From: Minicystis rosea
GTDB taxonomy: Bacteria > Myxococcota_A > Polyangia > Polyangiales > Polyangiaceae
NCBI GenBank assembly: GCA_001931535.1
Contig: CP016211.1
Span: 10,152,377-10,216,376, forward strand
Reading direction: 5' to 3'
Length of the DNA: 64,000 bases
Both the position numbers and the translations under genes were made by a program. Below are positions 17,700 through 28,328 of this stretch, in pieces. How positions within the stretch are numbered: position 1 is the first letter of the stretch; each line of letters starts with the position of its first letter. The notes under the pieces were generated by a model. That model was not told the origin of the DNA. It did not search any database and saw nothing but the letters and a program-made list of their open reading frames with translations.

Positions 17700-18458
17700 C
17701 TAGCCGCCGAGATACGCTTTGCGGATCTCTTCGTTCGCCGCGAGCTCCTTGGAGGGGCCGCTCATGGCGATCTCGCCGGTGCGCAGCACGTAGGCGCGCG
17801 TCGAGTACTTGAGGGCGAGGCGGGTGTTCTGCTCGACGAGCAGGATGGTGGTGCCCGACTCGGCGACGCGGGCGATGGCCTCGAAGATGTCGGCCACGAG
17901 GCGCGGGGCGATGCCGAGCGAAGGCTCGTCGAGGAGCAGCATCGCGGGGCGGGCCATGAGGGCGCGACCGATGGCGAGCATCTGCTGCTCGCCGCCGGAG
18001 AGCGTGCCCGCGACCTGCTTCATGCGCTCGCCGATGCGGGGGAAGAGCTTGACGACGTCCTCGATCGTCTCGGCCATGAAGCGCGTGTCCTTGTGGTTCC
18101 ACGCGCCGAGCTCGAGGTTCTCCTGCACGGTCAGGTCGGCGAAGATGGCGCGGCCCTCGGGGACGAGGGAGATGCCGCCGTCGATCACCTGCTCGGTGCC
18201 GAGCGGGCCGAGGTCGTTGCCGTCGTAGATGATCTTGCCGCCCGCGATGGGGAGCAGCCGCACGATGGTCTTCAGCGTCGTCGTCTTGCCGGCGCCGTTG
18301 GCGCCGATCATGGCCACGATCTCGCCGCGATCGACGCGCAGGTTGATGCCCTTCAGGGCCTTGATGCCGCCGTAGGCGACCGCGAGATCGTCGATGACGA
18401 GGAGCGGCTTGCCCTGCTCGGCCTGGGGCGGCTTGCGGGTCGGATGGGTGGTCTTCAC
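17700..18458 (-). CDS. livF: Branched-chain amino acid ABC transporter ATPase LivF
   Basis: 252 residues. Walker A GANGAGKTTTLKTI, signature LSGGEQQMLAIGRAL and Walker B LLLDEPSLGIAP identify a LivF-type ATPase of the high-affinity branched-chain amino acid (HAAT) importers. The GTG start at 18458 overlaps the livG stop by four bases and has GGAG eight bases upstream. Short N-terminal Lys/Pro-rich extension before the ATPase core. It is the last gene of livM-livG-livF. Confidence 0.93.
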   Translation of the reverse strand: MKTTHPTRKPPQAEQGKPLLVIDDLAVAYGGIKALKGINLRVDRGEIVAMIGANGAGKTTTLKTIVRLLPIAGGKIIYDGNDLGPLGTEQVIDGGISLVPEGRAIFADLTVQENLELGAWNHKDTRFMAETIEDVVKLFPRIGERMKQVAGTLSGGEQQMLAIGRALMARPAMLLLDEPSLGIAPRLVADIFEAIARVAESGTTILLVEQNTRLALKYSTRAYVLRTGEIAMSGPSKELAANEEIRKAYLGG

Positions 18459-19306
18459 GAGAGCTCCGCCGTCTCCGGCGCCACGTGCGCGCCCTCGGCC
18501 TCGCCGCCGTCCGTCGCCGCGCCCGCGCCTTCCTCGGCCTCTTCGCCGAGGTACGCCGCGAGGACCTTGGGGTGCTTGCGGATCACGTCGGGCGTGCCGT
18601 GGGCGATGGTCTCGCCGTGATCGAGGACGTGGATGCCTTCGCACACGCCCATGACGACCTGCATGTTGTGCTCGACGAGGATCACCGTGATCTGGAAGGT
18701 GTCACGCAGCCACTGGATCTGCTTCTTCAAGCCCTCGGCCTCGCCGTAGTTCATGCCCGCGGCGGGCTCGTCGAGGAGGAGGAGCTTGGGCTTGAGCATC
18801 ATCGCGCGCGCGATCTCGAGGCGGCGCTGGTTGCCGTACGAGAGCGAGGTGGAGATCTCGTCGGCCATGGGGTGCAGGTCGAAGACCTCGAGCAGCTCCA
18901 GGGCGCGGGCCTTCATCTCGGCCTCGTCGCGGTAGAACAGCGGCGAGCGCGTGAGCGCCGAGAAGAGGTGCGCCTTGCGCAGGTGCTCGCAGGCCACGAG
19001 CACGTTCTCGAGCACGGTGAGCTGGCCGAAGAGGCGGATGTTCTGGAACGTGCGCGCGATGCCGAGGCGCGCGATCTCGCTCGGCTTCTTGGCCACCACG
19101 TCCGACCCGGCGAAGTGGATCGCGCCGCCCAGATCGGGCTTGTAGACGCCGGTGATGAGGTTGAAGACCGTGGTCTTGCCGGCGCCGTTCGGACCGATGA
19201 GGCCGAAGATCGATCCGGCCGGGACTTGGAAGCTCACGCCGCTCACGGCGCGCAGGCCGCCGAAGGTCTTGGAGACGCCGCGAAGATCGAGGACGGCTTC
19301 GCTCAC
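18455..19306 (-). CDS. livG: Branched-chain amino acid ABC transporter ATPase LivG
   Basis: 283 residues. Walker A GPNGAGKTTVFNLITG, the LivG-typical signature LSYGNQRRLEIARAM and Walker B LLLLDEPAAGMNY are present, and the protein ends in an acidic Glu/Gly-rich tail. GTG start overlaps the livM stop (GTGA), and its own stop overlaps the livF start, so the three subunits are translationally coupled. Confidence 0.93.
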   Translation of the reverse strand: MSEAVLDLRGVSKTFGGLRAVSGVSFQVPAGSIFGLIGPNGAGKTTVFNLITGVYKPDLGGAIHFAGSDVVAKKPSEIARLGIARTFQNIRLFGQLTVLENVLVACEHLRKAHLFSALTRSPLFYRDEAEMKARALELLEVFDLHPMADEISTSLSYGNQRRLEIARAMMLKPKLLLLDEPAAGMNYGEAEGLKKQIQWLRDTFQITVILVEHNMQVVMGVCEGIHVLDHGETIAHGTPDVIRKHPKVLAAYLGEEAEEGAGAATDGGEAEGAHVAPETAELS

Positions 19307-20436
19307 GACGTCACCTTCCCGGCCACGGCGGGCTCGCCGACGCCTTTGGGTGCCGCCGGCTTCTTGCGCCTGAGGTTGAGCTCGCGCTCGCCGAAGAGGC
19401 CCTCGGGTCGCAGGATCATGAGCCCGATGAGGACGGCGGCGTAGACGACCATGCGGAGCGCGTTGAGGTCGAGCCCGGCGTGCGCGGCCTTGAGCGCCTG
19501 GATGCTGTCGAGGCCTTGGAGCTGCTCGATCATCTTCACCGTGAAGGTGACGAAGACGCCGCCGACGACGGCGCCGCTGACGCTGCCCGATCCGCCGAGG
19601 ATCACCATCGTGATGGCGTCGAACGAGTAGGCGAAGTTGAACTGGTCCGGCTGCACGGTGGGGTTGCCGTCGCGCATCGACGAGAGCAGCGCGCCCGCGA
19701 CGCCGGCGCCCACGGCCGCGATCACGAAGGAGGTGACCTTGTAACGCGTGGGATCGACGCCCACGGCGGCGGAGGCGATCTCGTCTTCACGCAGCGCCCG
19801 GAGCGCGCGGCCCCAGCCCGAGAATTTGAGCCGCCACGCGATGATCGCGCACACCACGACGGCGCCGAAGATCCAGAACGGGCCGGCGTACTGCGGCACG
19901 CCCGTGCCATCGGGGCCGGCGTAACCGTTTTGCCCGCCGAGCGACGCGAGCGCGCCGGCGAGGCCCGACTTGTCGCCGCCGCCCGTCTGCGCGGTGGCGA
20001 TGACCAAGCGGAAAATCTCGGCGAATCCGAGCGTGACGATGGCGAGGTAATCGCCGCGGAGGCGGAGGCTCGGGAGGCCGACGATGAAGCCGAAGATGCC
20101 GGCGATCACGCCCGCGGCGAGGAGCGCGGCGGGCATGACGATGAACGATCGGCTGAAGAGCACGTCGCCGCCGCCGAGCTTCTGGTGCACGAGGCCCGCA
20201 ACGATCGCGCCCGTGTACGCGCCGATGCCGACGAAGCCGGCGTGGCCGATGGAGAACTGCCCGGCCATCCCGTTGATGACGTTGAGCGAGAGCGCCACCA
20301 CGACGTTCACCATCGCGAAGAGCGCGAGCTGCCGGAAGGCCGCGTCCGGCACGATGTGCTCGAAGCCGAGCTCGAGGCCGACGACGACGGCGAGGAGCAC
20401 GAGCGCGATCAGAATGCGCCGGAGGTTGGGTGACAT
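19303..20436 (-). CDS. livM: Branched-chain amino acid ABC transporter permease LivM
   Basis: 377 residues with about nine hydrophobic helices and the permease signature LPSLRLRGDYLAIVTLGFAEIFRLV, where the ATPase docks. An extracytoplasmic insertion follows, rich in Gly (SLGGQNGYAGPDGTGVPQYAG). The Lys/Ala/Pro tail after the last helix is cytoplasmic. ATG at 20436. The partner permease LivH and the periplasmic binding protein LivK are not next to it; the upstream gene is sspB, 80 bp away. Confidence 0.92.
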   Translation of the reverse strand: MSPNLRRILIALVLLAVVVGLELGFEHIVPDAAFRQLALFAMVNVVVALSLNVINGMAGQFSIGHAGFVGIGAYTGAIVAGLVHQKLGGGDVLFSRSFIVMPAALLAAGVIAGIFGFIVGLPSLRLRGDYLAIVTLGFAEIFRLVIATAQTGGGDKSGLAGALASLGGQNGYAGPDGTGVPQYAGPFWIFGAVVVCAIIAWRLKFSGWGRALRALREDEIASAAVGVDPTRYKVTSFVIAAVGAGVAGALLSSMRDGNPTVQPDQFNFAYSFDAITMVILGGSGSVSGAVVGGVFVTFTVKMIEQLQGLDSIQALKAAHAGLDLNALRMVVYAAVLIGLMILRPEGLFGERELNLRRKKPAAPKGVGEPAVAGKVTS

Positions 20437-20516
20437 CGGGGCGACTGTAACCGCTCGGAGGCCAAATCAGTACCGGGAGCGTGAGCCGGCTCGCAGAGCG
20501 CTCGAACGAGCGCAGG

Positions 20517-21212
20517 TCACTTGATGACGCGAAGGTAAGGCGGGATCTCGCGCTTCGGCTTCTTCCCGGCGCTGGGCGAGGGAGCGGGCTCGGCTGCAGG
20601 CGGGGGCTCTTCGGCGCTCGGCGCGTCGGCGGAGCTGGTCTCTTCGGCGCGGGGTGCCGGTGCAGGCGCAGGCGCAGGAACGGCCACCGGCCCGCGCCGG
20701 ATCGGCGTGGCCTGCTTGGGCTCCTCTTCTTCGACCTCGGGCTTCTCTTCCGGGGCTTCGTGCACAGGCGACGCGGCCGCGGGCGCCTCGCCCGCGTCAT
20801 CGGGAACGGCGGTGAGGCGAGGCCGCGGCCGCTTGCTCGGGGCCGGCTTCTGCTGCTGCCCGGGCGCGCGCTGCTGGAGCTGGATCTCCGGGGGCACGTC
20901 GTCGGGCCAGACGCCGCCGCGCCCGTCCTCGCCCACGAGGGCGTAGATCGCGGTCCACGGAATCTTGCACCAAAAGGGCGTGCGATTGAACGAGAGCGTG
21001 CAGCTGATGCCGTCGTCCTCGACGCGGAGATCCGGGATCGGGATGGCCATGTTGAGCCCGACCTGGAGCACGAGCTGCGGCTGCTTGAGGAACGATCGCG
21101 GGACCACCACCGCCGCACGGCGCGGGTCCAGATGAATGAACATGCTGGACTCCTCCAAGAGGGCCAGCGCGACTTCCTTCTTCGGCGGCGGCTGTCGCGG
21201 GGCGTTGGACAT
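20517..21212 (-). CDS. sspB: ClpXP adaptor SspB with long disordered linker
   Basis: 231 residues. The first 115 form an SspB (stringent starvation protein B) domain: LLEESSMFIHLDPRRAAVVV, LVLQVGLNMAIPIPDL, GISCTLSFNRTPFWCKIPW, ALVGEDGRGGVWPDDVP. SspB delivers ssrA-tagged proteins to ClpXP. The C-terminus ends PPYLRVIK, closely matching the ClpX-binding tail of E. coli SspB (PALRVVK). Between domain and tail lie about 105 residues rich in Pro, Ala and Glu, longer than the E. coli linker. ATG 21212. No clp gene is nearby. Confidence 0.9.
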   Translation of the reverse strand: MSNAPRQPPPKKEVALALLEESSMFIHLDPRRAAVVVPRSFLKQPQLVLQVGLNMAIPIPDLRVEDDGISCTLSFNRTPFWCKIPWTAIYALVGEDGRGGVWPDDVPPEIQLQQRAPGQQQKPAPSKRPRPRLTAVPDDAGEAPAAASPVHEAPEEKPEVEEEEPKQATPIRRGPVAVPAPAPAPAPRAEETSSADAPSAEEPPPAAEPAPSPSAGKKPKREIPPYLRVIK

Positions 21213-21340
21213 CCAGTGCCCCTTACCGCGGTCACGCCGCGATCGCCACGGGTACGGCACGCACCCGCGCGATGCGGACCACCGCCCTCGTCGCCGCGCC
21301 GTCCGGGGCCCTGGACGGCTGTCCGCGCATGTGAGCCGTC

Positions 21341-22471
21341 TCAGCGGATTCCGAGCAGCTCGGCGTAGAGCGCGTGATAAGCGCGGGCCATCCGTTCCGC
21401 GCTGAACCGTTGCTCCACGCGGGCACGTCCGGCCGCACCGAGGTCTGCGCGATCCGAGCGCGCGGCGACATCCGCGAGCGCGTTGGCGAACGCGATCGGA
21501 TCGGCCGGCGGTACGAGGATCCCGCTCCGTCCGTCGGCGACGACCTCACCGTTGCCACCGACGCGCGTGGCCACGATCGGCAACCCGGCAGCCGCTGCTT
21601 CGAGGAGCGTCAGCGAGATGCCCTCCGATCGCGAGGCCAACGCGAACACATCGAAGGCCGCGTAGAGCGGAGCGACCTCGCCGCGCTCCCCCGCGAAGGT
21701 GACCGCGCCGCGCAGATCCGGCTCCGCGGCGCGCGCCTCGAGATCGGCCTGCTCCGGCCCGCGGCCGATGAACGTGAGGTGCGCGTCGGGACGCACGAGC
21801 CGAAAGCGCGCGAAGGCTTGGAGGAGGGTGCGGTGATCCTTCACCTCCGCGAGCCGCGCCACGCACCCGACGTGAAAGCCGTGGGCCGGCACGCCCAGCG
21901 CAACACGGGCGGCGGCCACGTCGCGGCCCGGGCGAAACTCGTGCGTGTCCACGCCGTTCAGGATGGTGACGATCTTGCGCGGGTTGACCCGCTCGATGTC
22001 GAGGGCGACGCCGGCCGTGTCGTCGCTGACCGCGACCACGCGATCGGAGAGCTTGGCCGCGATGCGGTTGAGCAAGACCTTGCGCGGGATCTCGGGCGCG
22101 TTGCGCCCGTGCTTGGTGTGCACGACCCGCGGCCCACGCGCGATCCGCGCGGCCAGCGCGCCATAGAAATGCGGCGACGGGTTGTGCGTGTGCACGATGC
22201 GCGCGCCCTCGCGCTTGAGCCACTGCGCGAGCCGCCACGGCAGGCGCGCATCGAGCCCCGGGCGCCTTCGGATCTCGGTGAGCGGCACGCCCAGTCGAGC
22301 GAGCTCCGGCGCGAGCACACCCGGCGCATCCAACGTGCAGACGACGGGCGCGAAGCGCTCGCGATCGGTGTGCGCGAGCAGGCGGAGCAGCATGCGCTCG
22401 AGGCCGCCGACATCGAGCCCGAGCACGACGTGAACGACCTTGACCGGACCCGCGTTCGACGAGGCGCGCAC
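21341..22471 (-). CDS. GT4-family glycosyltransferase
   Basis: 376 residues from a GTG. A GT-B fold retaining glycosyltransferase: DVGGLERMLLRLL near the N-terminus, HTHNPSPHFYGALAAR, KHGRNAPEIPRK, ILNGVDTHEFRPG, and the nucleotide-sugar site SEGISLTLLEAAAAGLPIVAT with its E-x7-E-like pattern. It would transfer a sugar in exopolysaccharide, LPS or glycan assembly, but no other polysaccharide genes are adjacent. It lies upstream of sspB on the same strand with a 128-bp gap. Confidence 0.88.
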   Translation of the reverse strand: MRASSNAGPVKVVHVVLGLDVGGLERMLLRLLAHTDRERFAPVVCTLDAPGVLAPELARLGVPLTEIRRRPGLDARLPWRLAQWLKREGARIVHTHNPSPHFYGALAARIARGPRVVHTKHGRNAPEIPRKVLLNRIAAKLSDRVVAVSDDTAGVALDIERVNPRKIVTILNGVDTHEFRPGRDVAAARVALGVPAHGFHVGCVARLAEVKDHRTLLQAFARFRLVRPDAHLTFIGRGPEQADLEARAAEPDLRGAVTFAGERGEVAPLYAAFDVFALASRSEGISLTLLEAAAAGLPIVATRVGGNGEVVADGRSGILVPPADPIAFANALADVAARSDRADLGAAGRARVEQRFSAERMARAYHALYAELLGIR

Positions 22472-22669
22472 ACCCGTTGGATGCTGCGACCAGCGCGGAC
22501 GTCGCGCGAAACGTGCGGCGCGAAGCTCCGTCCAAGAACGTCGCGAGCGGTGCGATCAGACGGCGCGCTCGCTCGCTGCACGGCGCACGAACGCCGCCGA
22601 ACGAGCGCGAAGGTGAGAGAGGACGTCAGGCCCGCGCAGCGCGCAGTCGCGACTCGCGCCTCGCGATCG

Positions 22670-23218
22670 TCACTCGGCGGTCTTGGGCGGCGGGCCCATC
22701 TGGATGCGCTCGCCGAGGTAGGCGCCGATGAGCGTGAAGAGGACGCCGATGCTCGCGAGGATGATGTACATGAACGTCGGCATCGTCCGCACGGTCTGGC
22801 TGTGCGCGAGATAGAAGACCGTGGGGATGGCGACGAGGAGCGAGGCCACGACCGGCTCGACGAAGGTCTTGCCCGGCGAGATCATGCCGAGGAGCATCCC
22901 GCCGACGAACCACACGGGGATCGCGACGATCATCCCGTTCGAGCCTTCGAAGTCGAGGGCGCTCACCACCATCGGCAAGCCGACGACGAGCGCGGCGGTG
23001 AGCACGCTCTGCACGAGGATGGCGATCAGCATCCACGTGACGCTGAAGCCTTCCTGCTGGTAGCGGCGTGCGCGCTCGCTCTCGGCGTTGCGGACGGGCT
23101 TGAGCGCTTCCATCGAAGCGCCGCACGACACGCAGCGGCCGTTCGCGGGGACGGGCGAGTTCTTCGCGCCGCAGGAGGGACAAGTGACTGAGGTCGGGTT
23201 CTTCGCCGCGGCGGCCAT
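22670..23218 (-). CDS. Zinc-ribbon membrane protein, four TM helices
   Basis: 182 residues. A short N-terminal zinc ribbon has CPSC at 13-16 and CVSC at 29-32; a charged region follows (NAESERARRYQQEGF) and then about four hydrophobic helices (WMLIAILVQSVLTAALVVGL onwards). The tail is short and basic-polar. This layout is common in uncharacterised bacterial proteins; the family is not recognised. ATG at 23218. The 198 bp between this stop and the glycosyltransferase start holds no gene. Confidence 0.75.
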   Translation of the reverse strand: MAAAAKNPTSVTCPSCGAKNSPVPANGRCVSCGASMEALKPVRNAESERARRYQQEGFSVTWMLIAILVQSVLTAALVVGLPMVVSALDFEGSNGMIVAIPVWFVGGMLLGMISPGKTFVEPVVASLLVAIPTVFYLAHSQTVRTMPTFMYIILASIGVLFTLIGAYLGERIQMGPPPKTAE

Positions 23219-23376
23219 CGTGGGCGTACAGGCTAGGCAAGCGAGCGGTGCAGGGCAAGGGAGTGACGGGCCCCGACTGTTTTCACGGCCGGGAACGGAT
23301 GGTTCGTGTCATTGTCGTACCGCTCGCGGTCAGGCAGGCGGCTATACTGGGCCGCGCCACCACGAGCTCGCTCCCC

Positions 23377-24105
23377 GTGCCCTCGACCCCGTCCTCCCTC
23401 ACTGCGCAAGACCCCGCACGTCTCGTTCACGTGGGGGGCTCCGCGCCCGAACCGCCGGTCGAAACGACCGTGGTCGACCACGATCCGGAGCTCGCCGCGC
23501 TGCCCGCGCCGCCCAAAGGCGAGCGCTCGGCCGCGGTCGTGATGATGCTGATCACCGCGCTCGCCGCCCTGTGGATGGCGATCGCCCTGCTCGGTGAAGG
23601 GCGTTACGCCCTCACGCCGGGCCGCCCGTCCGAGGTCGGCGACCTCACGCCGCTCCGCCCCACCGCCGATCTCGCGAACCGCTACGTGCAGGCGAGCGGC
23701 CTCTTGGGCACCGCCGGTGCGATCCGTTACGGGCGCGCGGCAGAAGGCGACTCTTTCCGTCTCGCGCCGGTCGCCGGCAATCCGAACATCTGGGTGGAGA
23801 TCCGTGTCCCCGAAGGTTTCGAGGGTCCGCGCTTCGTCCCACCGACGACGTTCGCCGGCCGGCTCGTGCCCTTCCAGAAGGCGGGCGTGCGTCACGCCGG
23901 TCTCTTGAACGCCGTGCGCGAGCAGACCGAAGTGCGCGTCCCCGAAGGCGCTTGGCTGCTCATCGATGGCAGCTCCCCGCGCGCGTCGCGCTGGGCCGTC
24001 GCGCTCTCGCTGCTCTTCGCCGGCTTCGCCGTGTGGAACCTCGCGGGCGTCGCGCGCGTCCTCTCGCGCGTCCGCGATCGCGAAGGCGAGCCGCGCGCCG
24101 GTTGA
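23377..24105 (+). CDS. Two-TM protein with extracytoplasmic domain
   Basis: 242 residues from GTG 23377, chosen because the more upstream in-frame ATGs (23248 and 23299) give an unlikely N-terminus over the divergent control region; the start is uncertain. A Pro/Thr-rich cytoplasmic segment is followed by a TM helix (VVMMLITALAALWMAIALL), about 125 residues likely outside (ANRYVQASGLLG, NPNIWVEIRVPEG), and a second TM helix (VALSLLFAGFAVWNLAGVA) with a charged end. The family is not recognised. A two-hairpin repeat element follows the stop by six bases. Confidence 0.68.
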   Translation: MPSTPSSLTAQDPARLVHVGGSAPEPPVETTVVDHDPELAALPAPPKGERSAAVVMMLITALAALWMAIALLGEGRYALTPGRPSEVGDLTPLRPTADLANRYVQASGLLGTAGAIRYGRAAEGDSFRLAPVAGNPNIWVEIRVPEGFEGPRFVPPTTFAGRLVPFQKAGVRHAGLLNAVREQTEVRVPEGAWLLIDGSSPRASRWAVALSLLFAGFAVWNLAGVARVLSRVRDREGEPRAG

Positions 24106-24110
24106 GTCCC

Positions 24111-24212
24111 GGGAAAGGAGCGCCGCTCCTTTCCCTCCACGAGCACCGGCCCAGGCGGGCTCGCAAGCGAGCCCTGGACTCGTGGAGCCTCCCATACCTC
24201 GAACCACCCGCG
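24111..24212. repeat. Two-hairpin repeat element, copy A
   Basis: Hairpin 1 (24111-24135) has a perfect 12-bp stem, GGGAAAGGAGCG/CGCTCCTTTCCC. Hairpin 2 (24135-24187) has the outer stem CTCCACGAG/CTCGTGGAG, an inner CCAGG/CCTGG and a core GCTCGC-AA-GCGAGC. The segment up to about 24212 (CCTCCCATACCTCGAAC and on) is also shared with copy B at 28329. It starts six bases after the stop of the two-TM gene and may act as a terminator or belong to a REP-like repeat family. Confidence 0.8.
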
Positions 24213-24374
24213 CTGACTTGGACGTCGCGACGCTTCGGGCCTGACGCTGATCTCGTCTGTCGGGTGTCGACGCTTTGGGTCTCGGTCAGCTTCTGAGTCG
24301 CAGCGCGCGCTCCGCGATCGGCTGCGAAGGCGCGTCGACCGACGGCGCGTCGCGGTGACGACCGTCGCTGTGCT

Positions 24375-25514
24375 ATGCCGCGCGGCGTGAGCACGGTTGT
24401 CTTGATCGGAGGCGGGGTCATCGGCTGCGCGACGGCGCTCACCCTCGCTCGTCGCGGGGTGCGCGCGATCGTCTTGGAGCGCGGCACGACGCGCACGGAG
24501 CAGCCGGGCGAGACGGGCGTCCCCTCGTGGGCCGCGGCCGGCATCTTGAGCGCGCAGGTCGCCACCAAGACGGATGGACCGCTCTCGCGGCTCTGCGTCG
24601 CCTCGCGCGCGCTCTACCCGGCCTTCGCCGAGCGCATCCGTTCCCTCACCGGCCGCGACGTCGAGCTGCGATCCGCGGGCGTGCTGCGCCCCGCGTGGAG
24701 CGCCGCGGAGCTCGCCGACCTCCGCGCCGAGATCGCGTGGCAGGAGCGCGTGGGCCTCCGCGTGGAGCACCTCGACGCCGCCGCGACGCGCGCCCTCGAG
24801 CCCGCGTTGAGCCACGAGATCGCGGGCTCCGTGCGCTTCCCCGACGATCCTCGGATCGACCCGCCGGCCCTGCTCGCGGCCCTGCGCGACGCCATCGAGC
24901 GCGCCGGCGCCGAGCTGCGCTTCGGCGCCGAAGCTCAGCGCGTGATCGAGCGCGACGGCCGCGCGCGCGGCGTCGTGCTGCGTGATGGAACGATCGTCGA
25001 GGCCGACACCGTGGTGGTCACCGCCGGCGCTTGGTCGTCGCTCGTCGAGGGCACGACGTTGCCAACCGATGCCGTGCGGCCGGCGCGCGGGCAGATCGTG
25101 GAGCTCCGCGTGCCCGAGCAGATCCTCCGCGGCGTCGTCGAAGGCGACGTGTACCTCTCACCGCGCGACGATGGACGCATCCTCGTGGGCTCCACCGTGG
25201 AGCACGTCGGCTTCCAGCCCGTGACCACGGCCGTCACCGTGCGCGACCTGATCACGGCCGCCATCCGCCTCGCGCCCGCGCTCGAAAACGCCGCGTTCTC
25301 CCGCGCGTGGGGCGGCCTCCGTCCTTATGCGGCCGACGAGCTCCCCATCCTCGGGCCCACGGCGATCGAGGGGCTGTTGGTCGCGACGGCGCACTTCCGC
25401 AATGGAGTGGTGCTGGCACCGGTGACGGCGGACGTCATCACCGCGACGATCTTGGGCGAGCCCGTCGCGCACGACGTCGCGGCCTTTTCGCCGAGCCGGC
25501 TGGCGAACGCGTAG
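24375..25514 (+). CDS. thiO: ThiO-like glycine/D-amino-acid oxidase
   Basis: 379-residue FAD-dependent oxidase of the DadA/ThiO family. The Rossmann motif VVLIGGGVIGCATALTLARRG binds FAD; the PSWAAAGILSAQ block, GAWSS, the YLSPRDDGRILVGSTVEHVGF strand pair and the C-terminal RPYAADELPILGP and TAHFRNGVVLAPVTA blocks fit glycine oxidase ThiO, which makes iminoglycine for thiazole formation in thiamine synthesis. No other thiamine genes are near, so a D-amino-acid oxidase role remains possible. ATG 24375; GTG 24387 is an alternative. The 43-bp repeat array begins 29 bp after the stop. Confidence 0.82.
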   Translation: MPRGVSTVVLIGGGVIGCATALTLARRGVRAIVLERGTTRTEQPGETGVPSWAAAGILSAQVATKTDGPLSRLCVASRALYPAFAERIRSLTGRDVELRSAGVLRPAWSAAELADLRAEIAWQERVGLRVEHLDAAATRALEPALSHEIAGSVRFPDDPRIDPPALLAALRDAIERAGAELRFGAEAQRVIERDGRARGVVLRDGTIVEADTVVVTAGAWSSLVEGTTLPTDAVRPARGQIVELRVPEQILRGVVEGDVYLSPRDDGRILVGSTVEHVGFQPVTTAVTVRDLITAAIRLAPALENAAFSRAWGGLRPYAADELPILGPTAIEGLLVATAHFRNGVVLAPVTADVITATILGEPVAHDVAAFSPSRLANA

Positions 25515-25543
25515 CGCACAGCCATCCCGCGGTCTCAACCGTT

Positions 25544-25885
25544 GGGACGAGCGAAGGGTTGCACCCTTCCCCCTGACCAAAACTTTGGGACGAGCGAAGG
25601 GCTGCACCCTTCCCCCTGACCAAAACTTTGGGACGAGCGAAGGGTTGCACCCTTCCCCTGACCAAAACTTTGGGACGAGCGAAGGGTTGCACCCCTCCCC
25701 TGACCAAAACTTTGGGACGAGCGAAGGGTTGCACCCTTCCCCCTGCCCAAAACTTTGGGGCGAGCGAAGGGTTGCACCCTTCCCCCTGCCCAAAACTTTG
25801 GGGCGAGCGAAGGGCTGCACCCTTCCCCCTGCCCAAAACTTTGGGGCGAGCGAAGGGCTGCACCCTTCCCCTGACCCAAAACTTT
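25544..25885. repeat. 43-bp tandem repeat array, eight units (minisatellite)
   Basis: Eight head-to-tail units start at 25544, 25587, 25630, 25672, 25714, 25757, 25800 and 25843; two are 42 bp, the rest 43. Each begins GGG(A/G)CGAGCGAAGGG and ends CAAAACTTT, and most contain the inverted repeat AAGGGT-TGC-ACCCTT. A broken ninth unit follows at 25886. Units differ at a few positions, and the 3' units share variants (GGGG start, TGCCC), suggesting segmental duplication. There are no spacers. It fills the 404-bp gap between convergent thiO and the Nudix gene. Confidence 0.97.
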
Positions 25886-25918
25886 GGGACGAGCGCTGGG
25901 GTCGAGCGCGCGAATCGC

Positions 25919-26335
25919 TCAACCCCGCAGTCGCTCGCGGACCTTCGCGAGGACGGCGACGTCGGCGGGCGGGAACAGCTCGTCGCGCAGATCGCCGGCC
26001 TCGGCCCAGCGGAAGGCGGCCACGTCGATGGCGGAGGGCGGCGGCGACGAGGACGTGAGGCGGGCCTCGTAGAAGAGCAGGAGCACGCTCTTCGTCGGGT
26101 AGCGGTGGAAGGTCACCTCGACGATGTCGGAGACCTCCGCCTCGACGCCGATCTCTTCGCGCAGCTCACGCACCAGCGCGTCGCGCGGGTCTTCGTCGGG
26201 CTCGACTTTCCCGCCGGGGAACTCCCACGCGCCGGCGAGGTGCGTGCCGCTCTTGCGTTGGGTGAGGAGCACGCGGCCCCGATCGAGGATCACTGCAGCG
26301 GAAACCACAATCTGGCGGGACGGCTCGGTCGACAC
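25919..26335 (-). CDS. Nudix (MutT-like) hydrolase
   Basis: 138 residues from GTG 26335. The Nudix box fits the consensus exactly: GX5EX7REUXEEXGU is seen as G-KVEPD-E-DPRDALV-RELREEIGV. It is preceded by HLAGAWEFPGG, typical of the MutT group that cleans oxidised nucleotides such as 8-oxo-dGTP; the real substrate is not shown. Start choice: homology (IVVSAAVILDRGRVLL) begins a few residues after the GTG. It is divergent from RNase R, 103 bp away, and convergent with thiO across the repeat array. Confidence 0.88.
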   Translation of the reverse strand: MSTEPSRQIVVSAAVILDRGRVLLTQRKSGTHLAGAWEFPGGKVEPDEDPRDALVRELREEIGVEAEVSDIVEVTFHRYPTKSVLLLFYEARLTSSSPPPSAIDVAAFRWAEAGDLRDELFPPADVAVLAKVRERLRG

Positions 26336-26438
26336 GCCGGGAAGGCGAGCACGGCGCACCCGAAGACGCCAGCCCCAACGTGGACGCGCGCGTCTGCACG
26401 GCGCCCTCGGCCTGCAAGTGGTGTACGTTGCGCGCGTC

Positions 26439-28322
<1,884 letters not shown>

Positions 28323-28328
28323 GCCACA

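Noticed and set aside
23340..23350. TATACT as a sigma-70 -10 box before the two-TM gene
   Set aside because: No acceptable -35 element at 16-18 bp; a single hexamer is not enough.
25544..25885. CRISPR array
   Set aside because: Units are directly adjacent with no unique spacers, and no cas genes are in the window.
25158..26058. Protein-coding frames through the 43-bp array on both strands
   Set aside because: Unit length is not a multiple of three and varies by one base, so the frame slips; the frames overlap real genes antisense and have no ribosome site.
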